Assembly (NCBI GenBank): GCA_016707895.1
Contig: JADJGV010000002.1
Coordinates: 248,001 to 312,000, forward strand
Source: Myxococcales bacterium
GTDB taxonomy: Bacteria > Myxococcota_A > Polyangia > Haliangiales > Haliangiaceae
Length of the DNA stretch: 64,000 bases
Direction: 5' to 3'
Below are positions 23,200 to 32,109 of this stretch, one piece after another. Position 1 is the first letter of the stretch, and every line of letters starts with the position of its first letter. The notes beneath the pieces were generated by a model. The model did no database searches. It worked only from the letters and a program-made list of their open reading frames with translations, and was not told where the DNA came from. Made by a program: the position numbers and the translations under genes.

Positions 23200-24054
23200 A
23201 TGAGCAAGCTCGCCTGCGCCTTGGTCCTCGCGGCCGCCGGATGCGGCGGCGCCGCGCCCACGCCCGCACCCGCGCCGACCGCCGCGCCCCGCGCCGCGGC
23301 GGCGCCCGCGCCGCGCTGCGACCCCGCCGACCTCGCGACGTGCGATCGCGCGTGCGTCGCCGGCGACATCGAGGTGTGCGCGCAGCTCGGGGCGCTGTAC
23401 GCGACCGCCGAGGGCGAGCTGGCCGATCTGCGCGACGTGCCGCGGGCGGCGCGCTACCTGGAGAAGGCGTGCGCCGCCGACGAGCTGGCGAGCTGCTACC
23501 TGCTGGCGTGGTCGCTCGACCAGGGCACCGAGCTGGGGCCCGACCTGGCCCGCGCGGCGACGCTGTACCAGCGGGCCTGCGCCGGCGGCGTGCCCGCGGC
23601 GTGCGGCGCGCTCGGCACGATGGCCGAGGACGGGCGCGGCGTGCCCAAGGACGAGGCGCGCGCGGCCGAGCTGTACGGCATCCCGTGCGCGCGCGGCGAT
23701 CAGGGCTACTGCACCAACCTCGGCCGCATGTACAAGTACGGCCGCGGCGTGCCCCGTGATCTGGGGCGCGCGCGGGCGCTGTTCGAGGGCGCGTGCGCCA
23801 AGGCCGAGCAGCTCGCGTGCAACAACCTCGGCGTCATGTACGAGCAGGGGATCGGCGTCGCCGTCGACTACGCCCGCGCCCACGCGCTGTACACCCAGGC
23901 GTGCGAGGGCGGCGAGCCGCGCGGCTGCCACAACCTCGGCGTGCTCGCGACCGAGGGCCACGGCGAGCCGGCCGACGCCGCGGCGGGCCGCGCGTGGTTC
24001 CAGCGCGCGTGCGACGCCGGCCTCAGCGAGAGCTGCGCGGCCGCGGCGCCGTGA
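23200..24054 (+). CDS. Sel1-repeat lipoprotein
   Basis: 284 residues. Signal peptide SKLACALVLAAAGC with lipobox AAGC, then a Pro/Ala linker (residues 20-45) and about six Sel1-type repeats of ~36 residues with the Gly-x-x-x-Ala-Cys pattern (CAGGVPAACGALGTMAEDGR, CAKAEQLACNNLGVMYEQGI, CEGGEPRGCHNLGVLATEGH). The paired Cys per repeat are as in disulfide-bonded Hcp-like Sel1 proteins of the envelope. Sel1 arrays mediate protein interactions. The ATG is supported by TACGCT 7 nt upstream. Confidence 0.88.
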   Translation: MSKLACALVLAAAGCGGAAPTPAPAPTAAPRAAAAPAPRCDPADLATCDRACVAGDIEVCAQLGALYATAEGELADLRDVPRAARYLEKACAADELASCYLLAWSLDQGTELGPDLARAATLYQRACAGGVPAACGALGTMAEDGRGVPKDEARAAELYGIPCARGDQGYCTNLGRMYKYGRGVPRDLGRARALFEGACAKAEQLACNNLGVMYEQGIGVAVDYARAHALYTQACEGGEPRGCHNLGVLATEGHGEPADAAAGRAWFQRACDAGLSESCAAAAP

Positions 24055-24125
24055 GCCCAACGGCGAGGCCGACGTCGGGCATGGTCGGCGCCGCCAACCC
24101 CGCGGATCGACAGGGCTGACGAGCG

Positions 24126-27100
24126 TTGGGAAGATCGCGGGTCGCCGCCGTCGAACCTGGTGTGTACTGGCACCTCGGACCGCCCGCCCACGACCTCGCC
24201 GCCGACGCCGCGATCGATGGTCATCCGGCCCCCGGCAAGGTGTCGATCACCAGCCAGCTGCTGACGCGGCGGCGCGCGAGCGAGCCGGCCCCGGCGGTGC
24301 AGCGCCGCGCCGCCACCACACCGGTGACCGACGATCCGTTCGCGGTCCACCTCGCCGCCGAGGCGGGGGTCGCCGGCGGCGGTGGCGAGCTCCCGCATCG
24401 CGGCGCGATCCAGCGCAGCTTCGGTCACCACGACGTCAGCCGCGTCCGTGCCCACGTCGGCGGCGCGGCGGCCGAGGCGGCGGCGGCGATCGGCGCGCGG
24501 GCCTACGCGACCGGCGACGCGGTCGCGTTCGCCGAGGCGCCGAGCCTCGAGCTGGCGGCCCACGAGGCAGCGCACGTGGTGCAGCAGCGCGGCGGCGTGC
24601 GGCTGGCCGGCGGCGTCGGCGCGACCGGCGATGCCTACGAGCGCCACGCCGACGAGGTCGCGGCGCGCGTTGTGCGCGGCGAGAGCGCCGAGGCGCTGCT
24701 CGACACCCTGGCGCACCGCGGGGCCGGCGGCGGGCCGGCGGTGCAGCGCGCCGACCGCAACCGCGACGGCATCGAGGATGAGGCGACGCTGGCCCCGGGC
24801 GCGACCGCCGAACCGCTGGCCACCCTCGAAGGGCTGCTGCAGCGATCGACGGTGGCCCAGCTGGCGGCGACCAAGGCCGCCATCCCCGCCCGGCTCCGCA
24901 CCCGCGCACCGGCGGGGGTGTACGCCCTGGCGATCGCCGGCGCCGTGCACCACGCGGCGGCCGCCGATCTGGGCGCGATCTTCCGTATCGCCAGCGAGCG
25001 GTCGCGCATCACCGGCGACGCCGCCGAGGCGCGGCAGGACTGGGGCCGCTACGAGCTGGGCGGAGTCGAGCTGTCCGAGCGCGACGACACCGCCATCGCC
25101 GCGGTGGCACGCAACGACGCGCTGGGCCTGCACAGCCGCGTCATCACGGCGCTGTGGGAGGTCGTGCTGCACGCGCCCCACCCGCACCCGTTCTTCACGC
25201 GCACGCTCACCGACGCGATGCGCGCGCAGGGCGTGCCCGACGGCGTGCTCGACGGCGCGTCGATCCGCCGGTTGCACCTCGGCGAGGTGCTGGCCGCCTT
25301 CGACCGGCGGCACCCGCGCCCGCCGGTGCTGGCCGGCCTCACCGACGCACAGGTCGCCACGCTGGGCGCGGCGCTGGGCGCGCCCGCGGGCGCCATCACC
25401 CGCACCGAGACCGCGCGCCGCCGCGGTGCGCCCCAGGTCGAGGTCACGATCACCGCGGCGTTCGCGGCGGCCGCCGCAGCATGGCAAGCGTGGCACCTGC
25501 GCGGCACCGATCGCTCGCCCACCGGCCACCTGACCGCCGAGGACCTCGCGGCGCTCGGCGTGACCACGGCCGCCGCCGCCAGCGACGCGGCCGCCCCGGA
25601 CGCGGCCATCACCGCGCCCGACCCGGACGGGGCCGCCGCGCCCGCCGACCCGCGCGCCCCGCGCATCACCGCCGCGCAGCGCACCCGCATCGAGGGCTTC
25701 CGCACCGAGCTGCAGCGCGTCCTCGGCCACTACGACGACCCGCCGCCGCCGATCCCCGCCGACCCGGCCACCCACCGCGCGCCGCCGCGCGGCGAGCGGG
25801 AGCGGATCAACCGCGCGTGGCGCGCCAGCCACCGCGCCGAGGTCGACGCCGAGCTGACCGCGCGCCTCCGCGAGACCCTCACGACGATGGAGACGCTGGG
25901 CGTCGCCGACTGGAGCGCGGCGCAGGCGCTGCAGGGCGCCGACACCGTGATCGCGTGGGGCCGTCGCATCGACGCCGCGCTGGCCGAGCTGGTCGGCGCC
26001 GGCGGGAGCCACTCCGCCGACGCCGCGGCCGCGGCCACGCTGCGCGACGGTGGGTTCGTGGTCGGCGACGGCCGCCTGGTCCGATCGGGGTGGGACGCCC
26101 GGCTGTCGCGCGACGGGCGCAGCCCCGAGGAGCTCGCCGATACCACGCTGCCGGCGCTCCGCGCCTACCGATCGCTGGTCGAGTCGTTGCACGGGGCGGC
26201 CACCGCCGCGCTGGCCGGCCTGGGACCGCGCAGCACCCACGACGAGCTCGAGGCGGCGCGGCCGCGCCTGCGCCGCGCCCTCGAGGCCATCGCCCACCAC
26301 CTGCACCTGCCCGAGCCGGCCGAGGGCACCGTCGACGCGGCCCGCATGCCGCTGGCGCCGCCGCCCCGGCTGATCCGCAACAGCATCACCGTGCCGCGCT
26401 GGCCCGATGATCCCGCGCTCGACGGCGCGGCCGGCGCGCTCCGCACCCAGGTCGCGGCGTGGGACGCGGTGTTCCGTCCGCTGCTCGGGCGCGCCCGCAG
26501 CGTGTCGATCGAGTCGGCCGAGCGCGCCACCGAGCACTACGACCACGGCATCGTCAACAGCAACCCCGACGCGCTCTACGTCGACCTGCACCGCACCGGC
26601 GTGGAGGTCACCAACAACCACGGCAACGCGCTCACGCCCGACGAGACCGCGACGCGCCGCGCCGGCGACAGCGACGGCGACAACAGCATCCACCTCGATC
26701 CCGAGTTCGCGCTGGCGATGGTGCAGTTCCTGACCACGCTGGCCGGGATGGGCGCGACCCGGATGTGGACGTCGGGGTTCCTGCGCGGCGCGATGAGCTA
26801 CGCGGACACCCACCCGATGGGCATGGCCTGCGACATCACCGGCTTCACGTTCTCCGACGGCACGATCATCCACCTGCGCAGCGGCTATCCGCGCCGCGGC
26901 GGGACCGACGCCGCGACCGACGACGCGGCGCGCGCTCCCGTCGACGCGCCCGAGCCCGACGCCAGCGACACCAGCCGCGGGCACTCGGACTGGTTCGACT
27001 ACGATCACCACTTCGCCGGCCGCACCCACGCCGCGGTGATGATGGGCATCGCCGCGATGATGCCGAGCTACTTCCACCGGATCATCGGTCCGGGGCACAA

Positions 27101-27338
27101 CGCCCAGCACATGGCGCACTTCCACGTCGAGCTGTCGCCCAGCGGCGCGCCGCGCGACGGCCTGCGGCTGCACGCGGTGTCGTCGGAGAGCACCCACCTG
27201 CCCGACTGGGCGCGGGCCGGCGCCGACCGCCACGACGCGCGCTGGGACGACGGCGTCGAGCCGATCCCGCTGCTGGCCACGCGCCCGGCGACCGCGGCGG
27301 GTGACGCCGACGCGCCGGCCGCGCCCGAGGTCGAGTAG
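24126..27338 (+). CDS. DUF4157 (eCIS core) protein with C-terminal extensin-like/M15 peptidase domain
   Basis: 1070 residues from a TTG at 24126; a GTG at 24240 is an alternative start. Residues ~85-205 are a DUF4157 domain: HRGAIQRSFGHHDVSRVRAH, ARAYATGDAVAFAEA, then the zinc-protease motif HEAAHVVQQR at about 146-155, and ERHADEVAARVV. DUF4157 is strongly linked to extracellular contractile injection system (eCIS) cargo. The middle (~210-760) is long, helical and unrecognised. The C-terminus (~870-1010) matches extensin-like/M15 D,D-peptidases: His896 in DTHPMGMACD, Asp903, ITGFTFSDGTIIHL, and HRIIGPGHNAQHMAHFHVEL with His998/His1000. No signal peptide. I infer a cell-wall-cutting effector; no eCIS structural genes lie nearby. 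Confidence 0.88.
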   Translation: MGRSRVAAVEPGVYWHLGPPAHDLAADAAIDGHPAPGKVSITSQLLTRRRASEPAPAVQRRAATTPVTDDPFAVHLAAEAGVAGGGGELPHRGAIQRSFGHHDVSRVRAHVGGAAAEAAAAIGARAYATGDAVAFAEAPSLELAAHEAAHVVQQRGGVRLAGGVGATGDAYERHADEVAARVVRGESAEALLDTLAHRGAGGGPAVQRADRNRDGIEDEATLAPGATAEPLATLEGLLQRSTVAQLAATKAAIPARLRTRAPAGVYALAIAGAVHHAAAADLGAIFRIASERSRITGDAAEARQDWGRYELGGVELSERDDTAIAAVARNDALGLHSRVITALWEVVLHAPHPHPFFTRTLTDAMRAQGVPDGVLDGASIRRLHLGEVLAAFDRRHPRPPVLAGLTDAQVATLGAALGAPAGAITRTETARRRGAPQVEVTITAAFAAAAAAWQAWHLRGTDRSPTGHLTAEDLAALGVTTAAAASDAAAPDAAITAPDPDGAAAPADPRAPRITAAQRTRIEGFRTELQRVLGHYDDPPPPIPADPATHRAPPRGERERINRAWRASHRAEVDAELTARLRETLTTMETLGVADWSAAQALQGADTVIAWGRRIDAALAELVGAGGSHSADAAAAATLRDGGFVVGDGRLVRSGWDARLSRDGRSPEELADTTLPALRAYRSLVESLHGAATAALAGLGPRSTHDELEAARPRLRRALEAIAHHLHLPEPAEGTVDAARMPLAPPPRLIRNSITVPRWPDDPALDGAAGALRTQVAAWDAVFRPLLGRARSVSIESAERATEHYDHGIVNSNPDALYVDLHRTGVEVTNNHGNALTPDETATRRAGDSDGDNSIHLDPEFALAMVQFLTTLAGMGATRMWTSGFLRGAMSYADTHPMGMACDITGFTFSDGTIIHLRSGYPRRGGTDAATDDAARAPVDAPEPDASDTSRGHSDWFDYDHHFAGRTHAAVMMGIAAMMPSYFHRIIGPGHNAQHMAHFHVELSPSGAPRDGLRLHAVSSESTHLPDWARAGADRHDARWDDGVEPIPLLATRPATAAGDADAPAAPEVE

Positions 27339-27365
27339 CCGCCCGCGTGGTCGAGGTGCCCGCCG

Positions 27366-28610
27366 TCAGGGAGCGACGCAGCCGAGCACCACGCTGGTCG
27401 GCGATGGCGCGAGGTCGCGGCAGACGTAGCCGGCGCGACAGCCGCCCTGGGTGTCGATCGGTCCGCCGCAGCGATCGGCGCAGACGTTGTCGGTCGCGAC
27501 GCCTGGCAGGACCGAATCGGAGCAGGCGCTCAGGCCCAGCGAGCATCCGGCGCTGGCGCCGGGCACCGGGCAGGCGAGCCGGGGCGTGCAGTGGCCGCCG
27601 GGAAACGTGAGGCCGGTCTTGCAGTCCCAATCGCCCGGGACGCCGCAGTCCTCGTCCATCGCGCACGGGTCGCCGGCGTGGGGGTGGCGGCAGTACCGGC
27701 CGACACCGAGGCCCCCGTCGACGCAGCGATAGCCGTACGCGGCCCGGCAGTCGCCGTCGCTGGTGCAGCGATCGACGCAGGCGGTGCCGGCCTCGACGCC
27801 GGTCGTGATCGCGGCCATCGCGACGCAGTGCCCGTCGCCGGCGCAGGTCGTGTCGTCGCCGATCGTGCAGGCGATGCGGTGGCACTGACCGGTCGGGTAC
27901 TCGAAGCGATCGGCGAGGCAGCGCGAGTTCGGCGCGCACTCACCGAAGCTCACGCACGCATCGCCGTCGATCGCGGTCGGCGTCCCCGGGAGGCACGCGA
28001 CGTCGCCGCCGAGCAGCGGCGCGCCCGCGAACCAGGCGGCGCAGGCCTGTCCGGCCGGGCACGCGCACGCGCCGACGCCGCAAGCCGGCAGGCACAGGCG
28101 GAACGCGCCCGTCGGTTCGCCCACGGTCACGCACTGGTTGCCGGCGCCGCACGACGCGTCGTCGGTGCACGCCTCGATCTGGGTCACGCAGAAGCCGGTC
28201 GCGGGCCAGGTGGCGCCGGCGATCTGGAAGCGCATGCAGATGCCGTCGCCGAGGCCGGCCACGCTGTCGCAGTTCGAGTCGACCGCGCACGGCCCGCCGA
28301 CGGCACCCGGCGTCGGGGCCGGGCAGATCGGCGCGTCGACCGGCGCGTCGACCGGCGTGGCGTCGATGGGCGCATCGGGTGCAGCGTCTGGCGCGGCGTC
28401 GTCTGGCGCGGCGTCGGGTGCGGCGTCGTCGGGCGCGGCGTCGGGTGCGGCGTCGGGTGCGGCGTCGGGTGCGGCGTCGTCTGGCGCGGCGTCCAGGCGG
28501 GCGTCCGCGCTGGCGGCGTCGACCTCCTCGTGGCTGCGAGGCTGGCCGCACGCACCCCACGCCACCGTCACCGCGAACCCGAGCCAGACCACGACCGCGC
28601 CTCGTTGCAT
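27366..28610 (-). CDS. Cys-rich surface lipoprotein with Asp-Ala-Pro linker
   Basis: 414 residues. Signal peptide MQRGAVVVWLGFAVTVAWGA before Cys21. Residues ~38-95 are an Asp/Ala/Pro repeat linker (DAAPDDAAPDAAP). The rest (~96-414) is a series of small Cys-rich modules (for example CAVDSNCDSVAGLGDGIC, CTSDGDCRAAYGYRCVDGG, CAMDEDCGVPGDWDCKTG), about 40 Cys in all, with EGF-like or Dickkopf-like spacing. Such proteins sit on the outside of myxobacterial cells; adhesion or ligand roles are only inferred. The start is supported by TACGCT 6 nt upstream. It ends convergently 27 bp from the DUF4157 gene. Confidence 0.85.
   Translation of the reverse strand: MQRGAVVVWLGFAVTVAWGACGQPRSHEEVDAASADARLDAAPDDAAPDAAPDAAPDAAPDDAAPDAAPDDAAPDAAPDAPIDATPVDAPVDAPICPAPTPGAVGGPCAVDSNCDSVAGLGDGICMRFQIAGATWPATGFCVTQIEACTDDASCGAGNQCVTVGEPTGAFRLCLPACGVGACACPAGQACAAWFAGAPLLGGDVACLPGTPTAIDGDACVSFGECAPNSRCLADRFEYPTGQCHRIACTIGDDTTCAGDGHCVAMAAITTGVEAGTACVDRCTSDGDCRAAYGYRCVDGGLGVGRYCRHPHAGDPCAMDEDCGVPGDWDCKTGLTFPGGHCTPRLACPVPGASAGCSLGLSACSDSVLPGVATDNVCADRCGGPIDTQGGCRAGYVCRDLAPSPTSVVLGCVAP
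28374..28492. repeat. 12/15-bp codon repeat encoding the Asp-Ala-Pro linker
   Basis: Plus-strand unit GCGGCGTCGGGT, with every second or third copy carrying an extra Asp codon (15 bp). It encodes DAAP/DDAAP units in the Cys-rich lipoprotein. Copies differ mostly at silent or third positions. Confidence 0.85.
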
Positions 28611-28616
28611 TCCACG

Positions 28617-28622
28617 AGCGTA
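28617..28622 (-). promoter_or_regulatory. TANNNT -10 element of a predicted leaderless gene
   Basis: Minus-strand TACGCT, then 6 nt (CGTGGA), then the ATG at 28610 of the Cys-rich lipoprotein. Confidence 0.5.
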
Positions 28623-28700
28623 TCGCGGCGACGTCGCGGGCGCCGCAGCCCCGCAGCGTCGCAGGTGGTGGCCCGACCTACGCCGTTGTTTGCGATCGCG

Positions 28701-29837
28701 TCACGCCGCCGCGGCGAGCACCGCGGGGCCCCACGCGGCCACCCGCCAGCGGCGCACGCCGTCGATCGCTGCCAGCTCGTCGAGCGAGCGCGGCGCGGCG
28801 GTCGCGACGCGATCGATCACGCGCTGGGCCATCACGATCGCGGGATCGAGGCGCGACCGCTCGGCCTCGGCGTCGCGCCACGCCCGCAGCGCGGTCACCC
28901 GGCGCTTGACCGCCGGCGCGAGCGTGGGCCGCTCGCCCGCCTTGAGGTTGGGCAGCTCGCGCTCGGGCAGCGCCAGCCCGCGGGCGATCGCCGCGGTGAC
29001 CGCCTCGACCTCGCCGGCCTGCCGCGGGTACGAGGCCAGCGCGCGCGCCACCTCGACGCTGGTCGTCGGCGACGCCTCGGCCAGCGCCAGCAGCACCTCG
29101 GGGCCGACGATCTTGAACGGCGGCCGATCGGCCGCGGCGGCGCGCGCCTCGCGCCACACGTACAGCTCGCGCAGCACGGCCTGCTGCCGCCGCGGCAGCG
29201 CGGCCGAGCCCTTGATGCGCCGGAAGCCGTCGGGCTCGGTGCGCGTCGATGGCGCCGGCACCAGGCCGGCCAGCGCCGCGAACTCCTCGCGCGCCCACTC
29301 GGTGCGCCCGGCCTCGGCCAGCCGCGCGGTCAGCCGCGTCGCCAGCGCCATCAGGTGCGCGACGTCGGCCAGCGCGTAGGCCTCTTGCTTCGCGGTCAGC
29401 GGGCGCTTCGACCAGTCGTCGCGCTGGCTGCCCTTGCTGAGCTCGACCCCCAGCTCGGCGCGCACCAGCGCCTGCAGCCCGACCTCGGCGTCGCCCAGGA
29501 GCCGCGCCGCGATCGCCGTGTCGAAGATCGTGCGGAACGTGAAGCCGAAGTCGCGCCGCAGCGACGTGACGTCGTTGTCGCCGCCGTGGACCACCTTGAC
29601 CACCGTCGGGTCGGCCAGGACCGGCGCCAGCGGCGCGAGGTCGGTCACCGCGAGCGGATCGATCAGCCACGACGCCCCGCGGTACGCGGTCAGCTGGATC
29701 AGGCACACCTGCTCCGCGTAGTGGTGCAGGCTGTCGGCCTCGGTGTCGAGCCCGATGGCGCGGACGCCGGCGAGCTCAGCGACGAGCTCGTCGAGCTGGG
29801 CGGGGGTGCGGATCCATCGGGTCGGTTCGTCGGGCAC
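28701..29837 (-). CDS. rnd: Ribonuclease D
   Basis: 378 residues from a GTG at 29837. A DEDDy 3'-5' exonuclease domain: Asp31 and Glu33 in GLDTEADSLHHY, Asp87 in HGGDNDVTSLRRDF, and Tyr154/Asp158 in YALADVAHL. The C-terminal ~120 residues hold HRDC-like helical parts (LPRRQQAVLRELYVWREARA and the final SLDELAAIDGVRRWRV). RNase D trims 3' ends of tRNA precursors and other structured RNAs. Length and order match the family. TATGGT ends 5 nt before the GTG. Transcribed divergently from ppk2. Confidence 0.93.
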   Translation of the reverse strand: MPDEPTRWIRTPAQLDELVAELAGVRAIGLDTEADSLHHYAEQVCLIQLTAYRGASWLIDPLAVTDLAPLAPVLADPTVVKVVHGGDNDVTSLRRDFGFTFRTIFDTAIAARLLGDAEVGLQALVRAELGVELSKGSQRDDWSKRPLTAKQEAYALADVAHLMALATRLTARLAEAGRTEWAREEFAALAGLVPAPSTRTEPDGFRRIKGSAALPRRQQAVLRELYVWREARAAAADRPPFKIVGPEVLLALAEASPTTSVEVARALASYPRQAGEVEAVTAAIARGLALPERELPNLKAGERPTLAPAVKRRVTALRAWRDAEAERSRLDPAIVMAQRVIDRVATAAPRSLDELAAIDGVRRWRVAAWGPAVLAAAA

Positions 29838-29960
29838 GGCGCACCATAGCCCGCCCGTCGACCGGCCGCGCGGTGTGGACCGCGCGGGGCTGCGACCGGT
29901 GGCCGCAGTCCCGGGCCGGCGGGAATCGCGTCGCTGCGCTGCGGTACGCTACGCGGCGTC

Positions 29961-31094
29961 ATGACGTCTTCGCACCCTGGTCCCAACGGCACCGAGCCTC
30001 GGCACGTCGAGGCCGGCGACACCCTCCCGTCCCTGACGCCGAGCGCCGCGGCCACCGACGCGGTGGATCGCGGCCTCGAGCGCTCGCAGACCCAGCGCGC
30101 GCTGACCTTGCGCGACGCGCTGGTCGGCCACGCCAAGGGCGAGCCCGACGGCGAGATCATCGGCAGCATCCGCGCGCTGCTCGAGGGCGCGTCGCCCGAC
30201 GAGCGCAAGGCGCTCAAGAAGCTGCTGTACGCGACCGCCGACGAGCAGGCCGACGGCGACCCCGACCGCGAGCTGTCGCGCCGCTGGCGCGAGGGCGCCT
30301 ACCCGTACAAGAACCTGATGTCGCGGAAGGCCTACGAGCGGCAGAAGTACTACCTGCAGGTCGAGCTGCTCAAGCTGCAGGCCTGGGTCAAGGAGACCGG
30401 CCAACGGGTGGTGGTCCTGTTCGAGGGCCGGGACGCCGCCGGCAAGGGCGGCGCGATCAAGCGGTTCATGGAGCACCTCAACCCGCGTGGCGCGCGGGTC
30501 GTCGCCCTCGAGAAGCCGTCCGAGAGCGAGCGCGGCCAGTGGTACTTCCAGCGCTACATCCAGCACCTGCCGACCCGCGGCGAGATCGTGATGTTCGATC
30601 GCAGCTGGTACAACCGCGCTGGCGTCGAGCGAGTCATGGGCTTCTGCGACGACGCCGAGTACCAGGAGTTCCTGCGCCAGACGCCGGAGTTCGAGCGGCA
30701 GCTCGCGCGCAGCGGCCTCTACCTGTTCAAGTTCTGGTTCTCGGTGAGCCGCGACGAGCAGCGCCGCCGGTTCAAGGAGCGCAAGCTGCACCCGCTCAAG
30801 CAGTGGAAGCTGTCGCCGGTCGATCTCGCGTCGCTCGACAAGTGGCGCGACTACACCGAGGCGAAGGAGGCGATGTTCCTCCACACCGACACCTCGGACG
30901 CGCCGTGGACGGTGATCAAGAGCGACTGCAAGAAGCGCGCGCGCCTCAACGCCATGCGCTTCGTGTTGTCGCGCATCCCGTACACCAAGCGCGATCCGGG
31001 CCGCATCGGCGCGGTCGATCCGCTGATCGTCGGCCGCCCCGGCCTCGCGATCGGCGGCGGCGACGACCAGCTCGCGATCGCCACCGGGCTGTAG
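29961..31094 (+). CDS. ppk2: Polyphosphate kinase 2
   Basis: 377 residues. After an ~85-residue variable N-terminus comes the PPK2 core: YKNLMSRKAYERQKYYLQVE, Walker A GRDAAGKGGAIKRF near residue 155, then HLNPRGARVVALEKPSESER, Walker B FDRSWYNRAGVERVMGF near residue 211, and a lid with Arg-rich RDEQRRRFKER. PPK2 enzymes transfer phosphate between polyphosphate and nucleotides, usually making GTP/ATP from GDP/ADP. The Asp-Ala-Ala in Walker A and the single-domain length fit class I. Substrate preference is not settled by sequence alone. TACGCT lies 10 nt before the ATG. Confidence 0.93.
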   Translation: MTSSHPGPNGTEPRHVEAGDTLPSLTPSAAATDAVDRGLERSQTQRALTLRDALVGHAKGEPDGEIIGSIRALLEGASPDERKALKKLLYATADEQADGDPDRELSRRWREGAYPYKNLMSRKAYERQKYYLQVELLKLQAWVKETGQRVVVLFEGRDAAGKGGAIKRFMEHLNPRGARVVALEKPSESERGQWYFQRYIQHLPTRGEIVMFDRSWYNRAGVERVMGFCDDAEYQEFLRQTPEFERQLARSGLYLFKFWFSVSRDEQRRRFKERKLHPLKQWKLSPVDLASLDKWRDYTEAKEAMFLHTDTSDAPWTVIKSDCKKRARLNAMRFVLSRIPYTKRDPGRIGAVDPLIVGRPGLAIGGGDDQLAIATGL

Positions 31095-31179
31095 CGCGGG
31101 GGCGCCGCGACTCGGTGCAACGCGCGCAGCGTCGATCGTATTGCCAGATCGAAGCGCGTCGTGCAGCGTGTCAGGAGCC

Positions 31180-31611
31180 ATGCATCGCGTCGTCGCCCTC
31201 ACGTCCCTCGCGCTCGTCACCGCCCTGGTTGCCTCGGCCTGTCGCCGCACCGCGCCGCCGCGCGTCGCCAGCGACGCCCAGCCCGCCAGCGCCCCGTCGA
31301 GCGACGCGCCGTCGAGCGGCGCGCCGTCGAGCGACGCGGCGACGGCCTGCGCGGCGACGCCGGCGGCGGCGTGTGCGGCGCAACCCGGCTGCGCACCGAT
31401 CATGGGCCAACCGCAGCAGGCGTCGCCGGTCTGCGTCGGCCCCGCGGCGGCGGTCGGCTGCATGTCGGCCGACACCGCGTGCGCGGACGCGATCACCTTC
31501 GCCCGCGATCCCGACGGCCGTGGTTGGTGGTTCATGGACACCTGCGTCCCGCCGGGCTGGACCGCCGCCCCGTACCCGGCGGGCAGCGACGCGCCGCCTC
31601 CGGGCTGCTGA
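31180..31611 (+). CDS. Small Cys-rich lipoprotein
   Basis: 143 residues from ATG 31180, which has CAGGAG 3-8 nt upstream. Signal peptide HRVVALTSLALVTALVASAC. A Ser/Asp/Ala-rich linker contains SSDAPSSGAPSSDA, then a Cys-containing domain with ACAATPAAACAAQPGCAPIM and a C-terminus FARDPDGRGWWFMDTCVPPG. The Trp-Trp-Phe-Met-Asp-x-Cys ending suggests a small disulfide-bonded module. Function unknown; followed 48 bp later by msrB on the same strand. Confidence 0.75.
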   Translation: MHRVVALTSLALVTALVASACRRTAPPRVASDAQPASAPSSDAPSSGAPSSDAATACAATPAAACAAQPGCAPIMGQPQQASPVCVGPAAAVGCMSADTACADAITFARDPDGRGWWFMDTCVPPGWTAAPYPAGSDAPPPGC

Positions 31612-31659
31612 CCGCGCCGGCGCGGCCGCGCTCGGCGAACCGTGCCAGGCTTCAGCGCC

Positions 31660-32103
31660 ATGCTCACCTGGACCACCGTCAGCGACCGTGCCCGCAACGG
31701 CAACCCGCCCGCCCCCGCCCGCGTCGAGAAAGACGACGCCACCTGGCGCGCCGAGCTCGCGCCCGAGGTCTACCTCATCGCCCGTGCCGGGCGCACCGAG
31801 CGGCCGCACACGAGCGCGATGTGTTCGAGCGTCACGCCCGGCCGCTACCGCTGCGCGTGCTGCGCGACGCTGTTGTTCGACGCCACCACCAAGTTCGACT
31901 CCGGCACCGGCTGGCCGTCGTTCACCCAGCCGGCGACGCCCGACGTGGTCGCGTACCACGGCGACGACAGCCACGGGATGATGCGGGTCGAGGTCACCTG
32001 CGCGGTGTGCGACGCGCACCTCGGCCACGTCTTCCCCGACGGCCCGGCGCCGTCGCGCCTGCGCTACTGCATCAACGGCCTGGCGCTGGTCAAGGAGGCG
32101 TGA
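31660..32103 (+). CDS. msrB: Peptide-methionine (R)-S-oxide reductase
   Basis: 147 residues from ATG 31660 (MLTWTTVSDRARNGNPPAP). MsrB signatures: two zinc Cys pairs (YRCACCATLLFD and VEVTCAVCDAHLGHVFPDG), the FDSGTGWPSFTQP substrate-pocket motif, and RLRYCINGLAL with the catalytic Cys. The enzyme reduces methionine-R-sulfoxide in oxidised proteins. An in-frame GTG at 31642 would add six residues. No signal peptide, so cytosolic, although it follows a lipoprotein gene on the same strand. Confidence 0.93.
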   Translation: MLTWTTVSDRARNGNPPAPARVEKDDATWRAELAPEVYLIARAGRTERPHTSAMCSSVTPGRYRCACCATLLFDATTKFDSGTGWPSFTQPATPDVVAYHGDDSHGMMRVEVTCAVCDAHLGHVFPDGPAPSRLRYCINGLALVKEA

Positions 32104-32109
32104 CCGTCG

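Noticed and set aside
23868..27233. 1121-codon minus-strand open frame opposite the DUF4157 gene
   Set aside because: Same shadow composition; the opposite strand carries recognisable domains.
28374..28492. Tandem units considered as a CRISPR array
   Set aside because: Units are 12/15 bp without spacers and encode a Pro-Ala-Asp linker.
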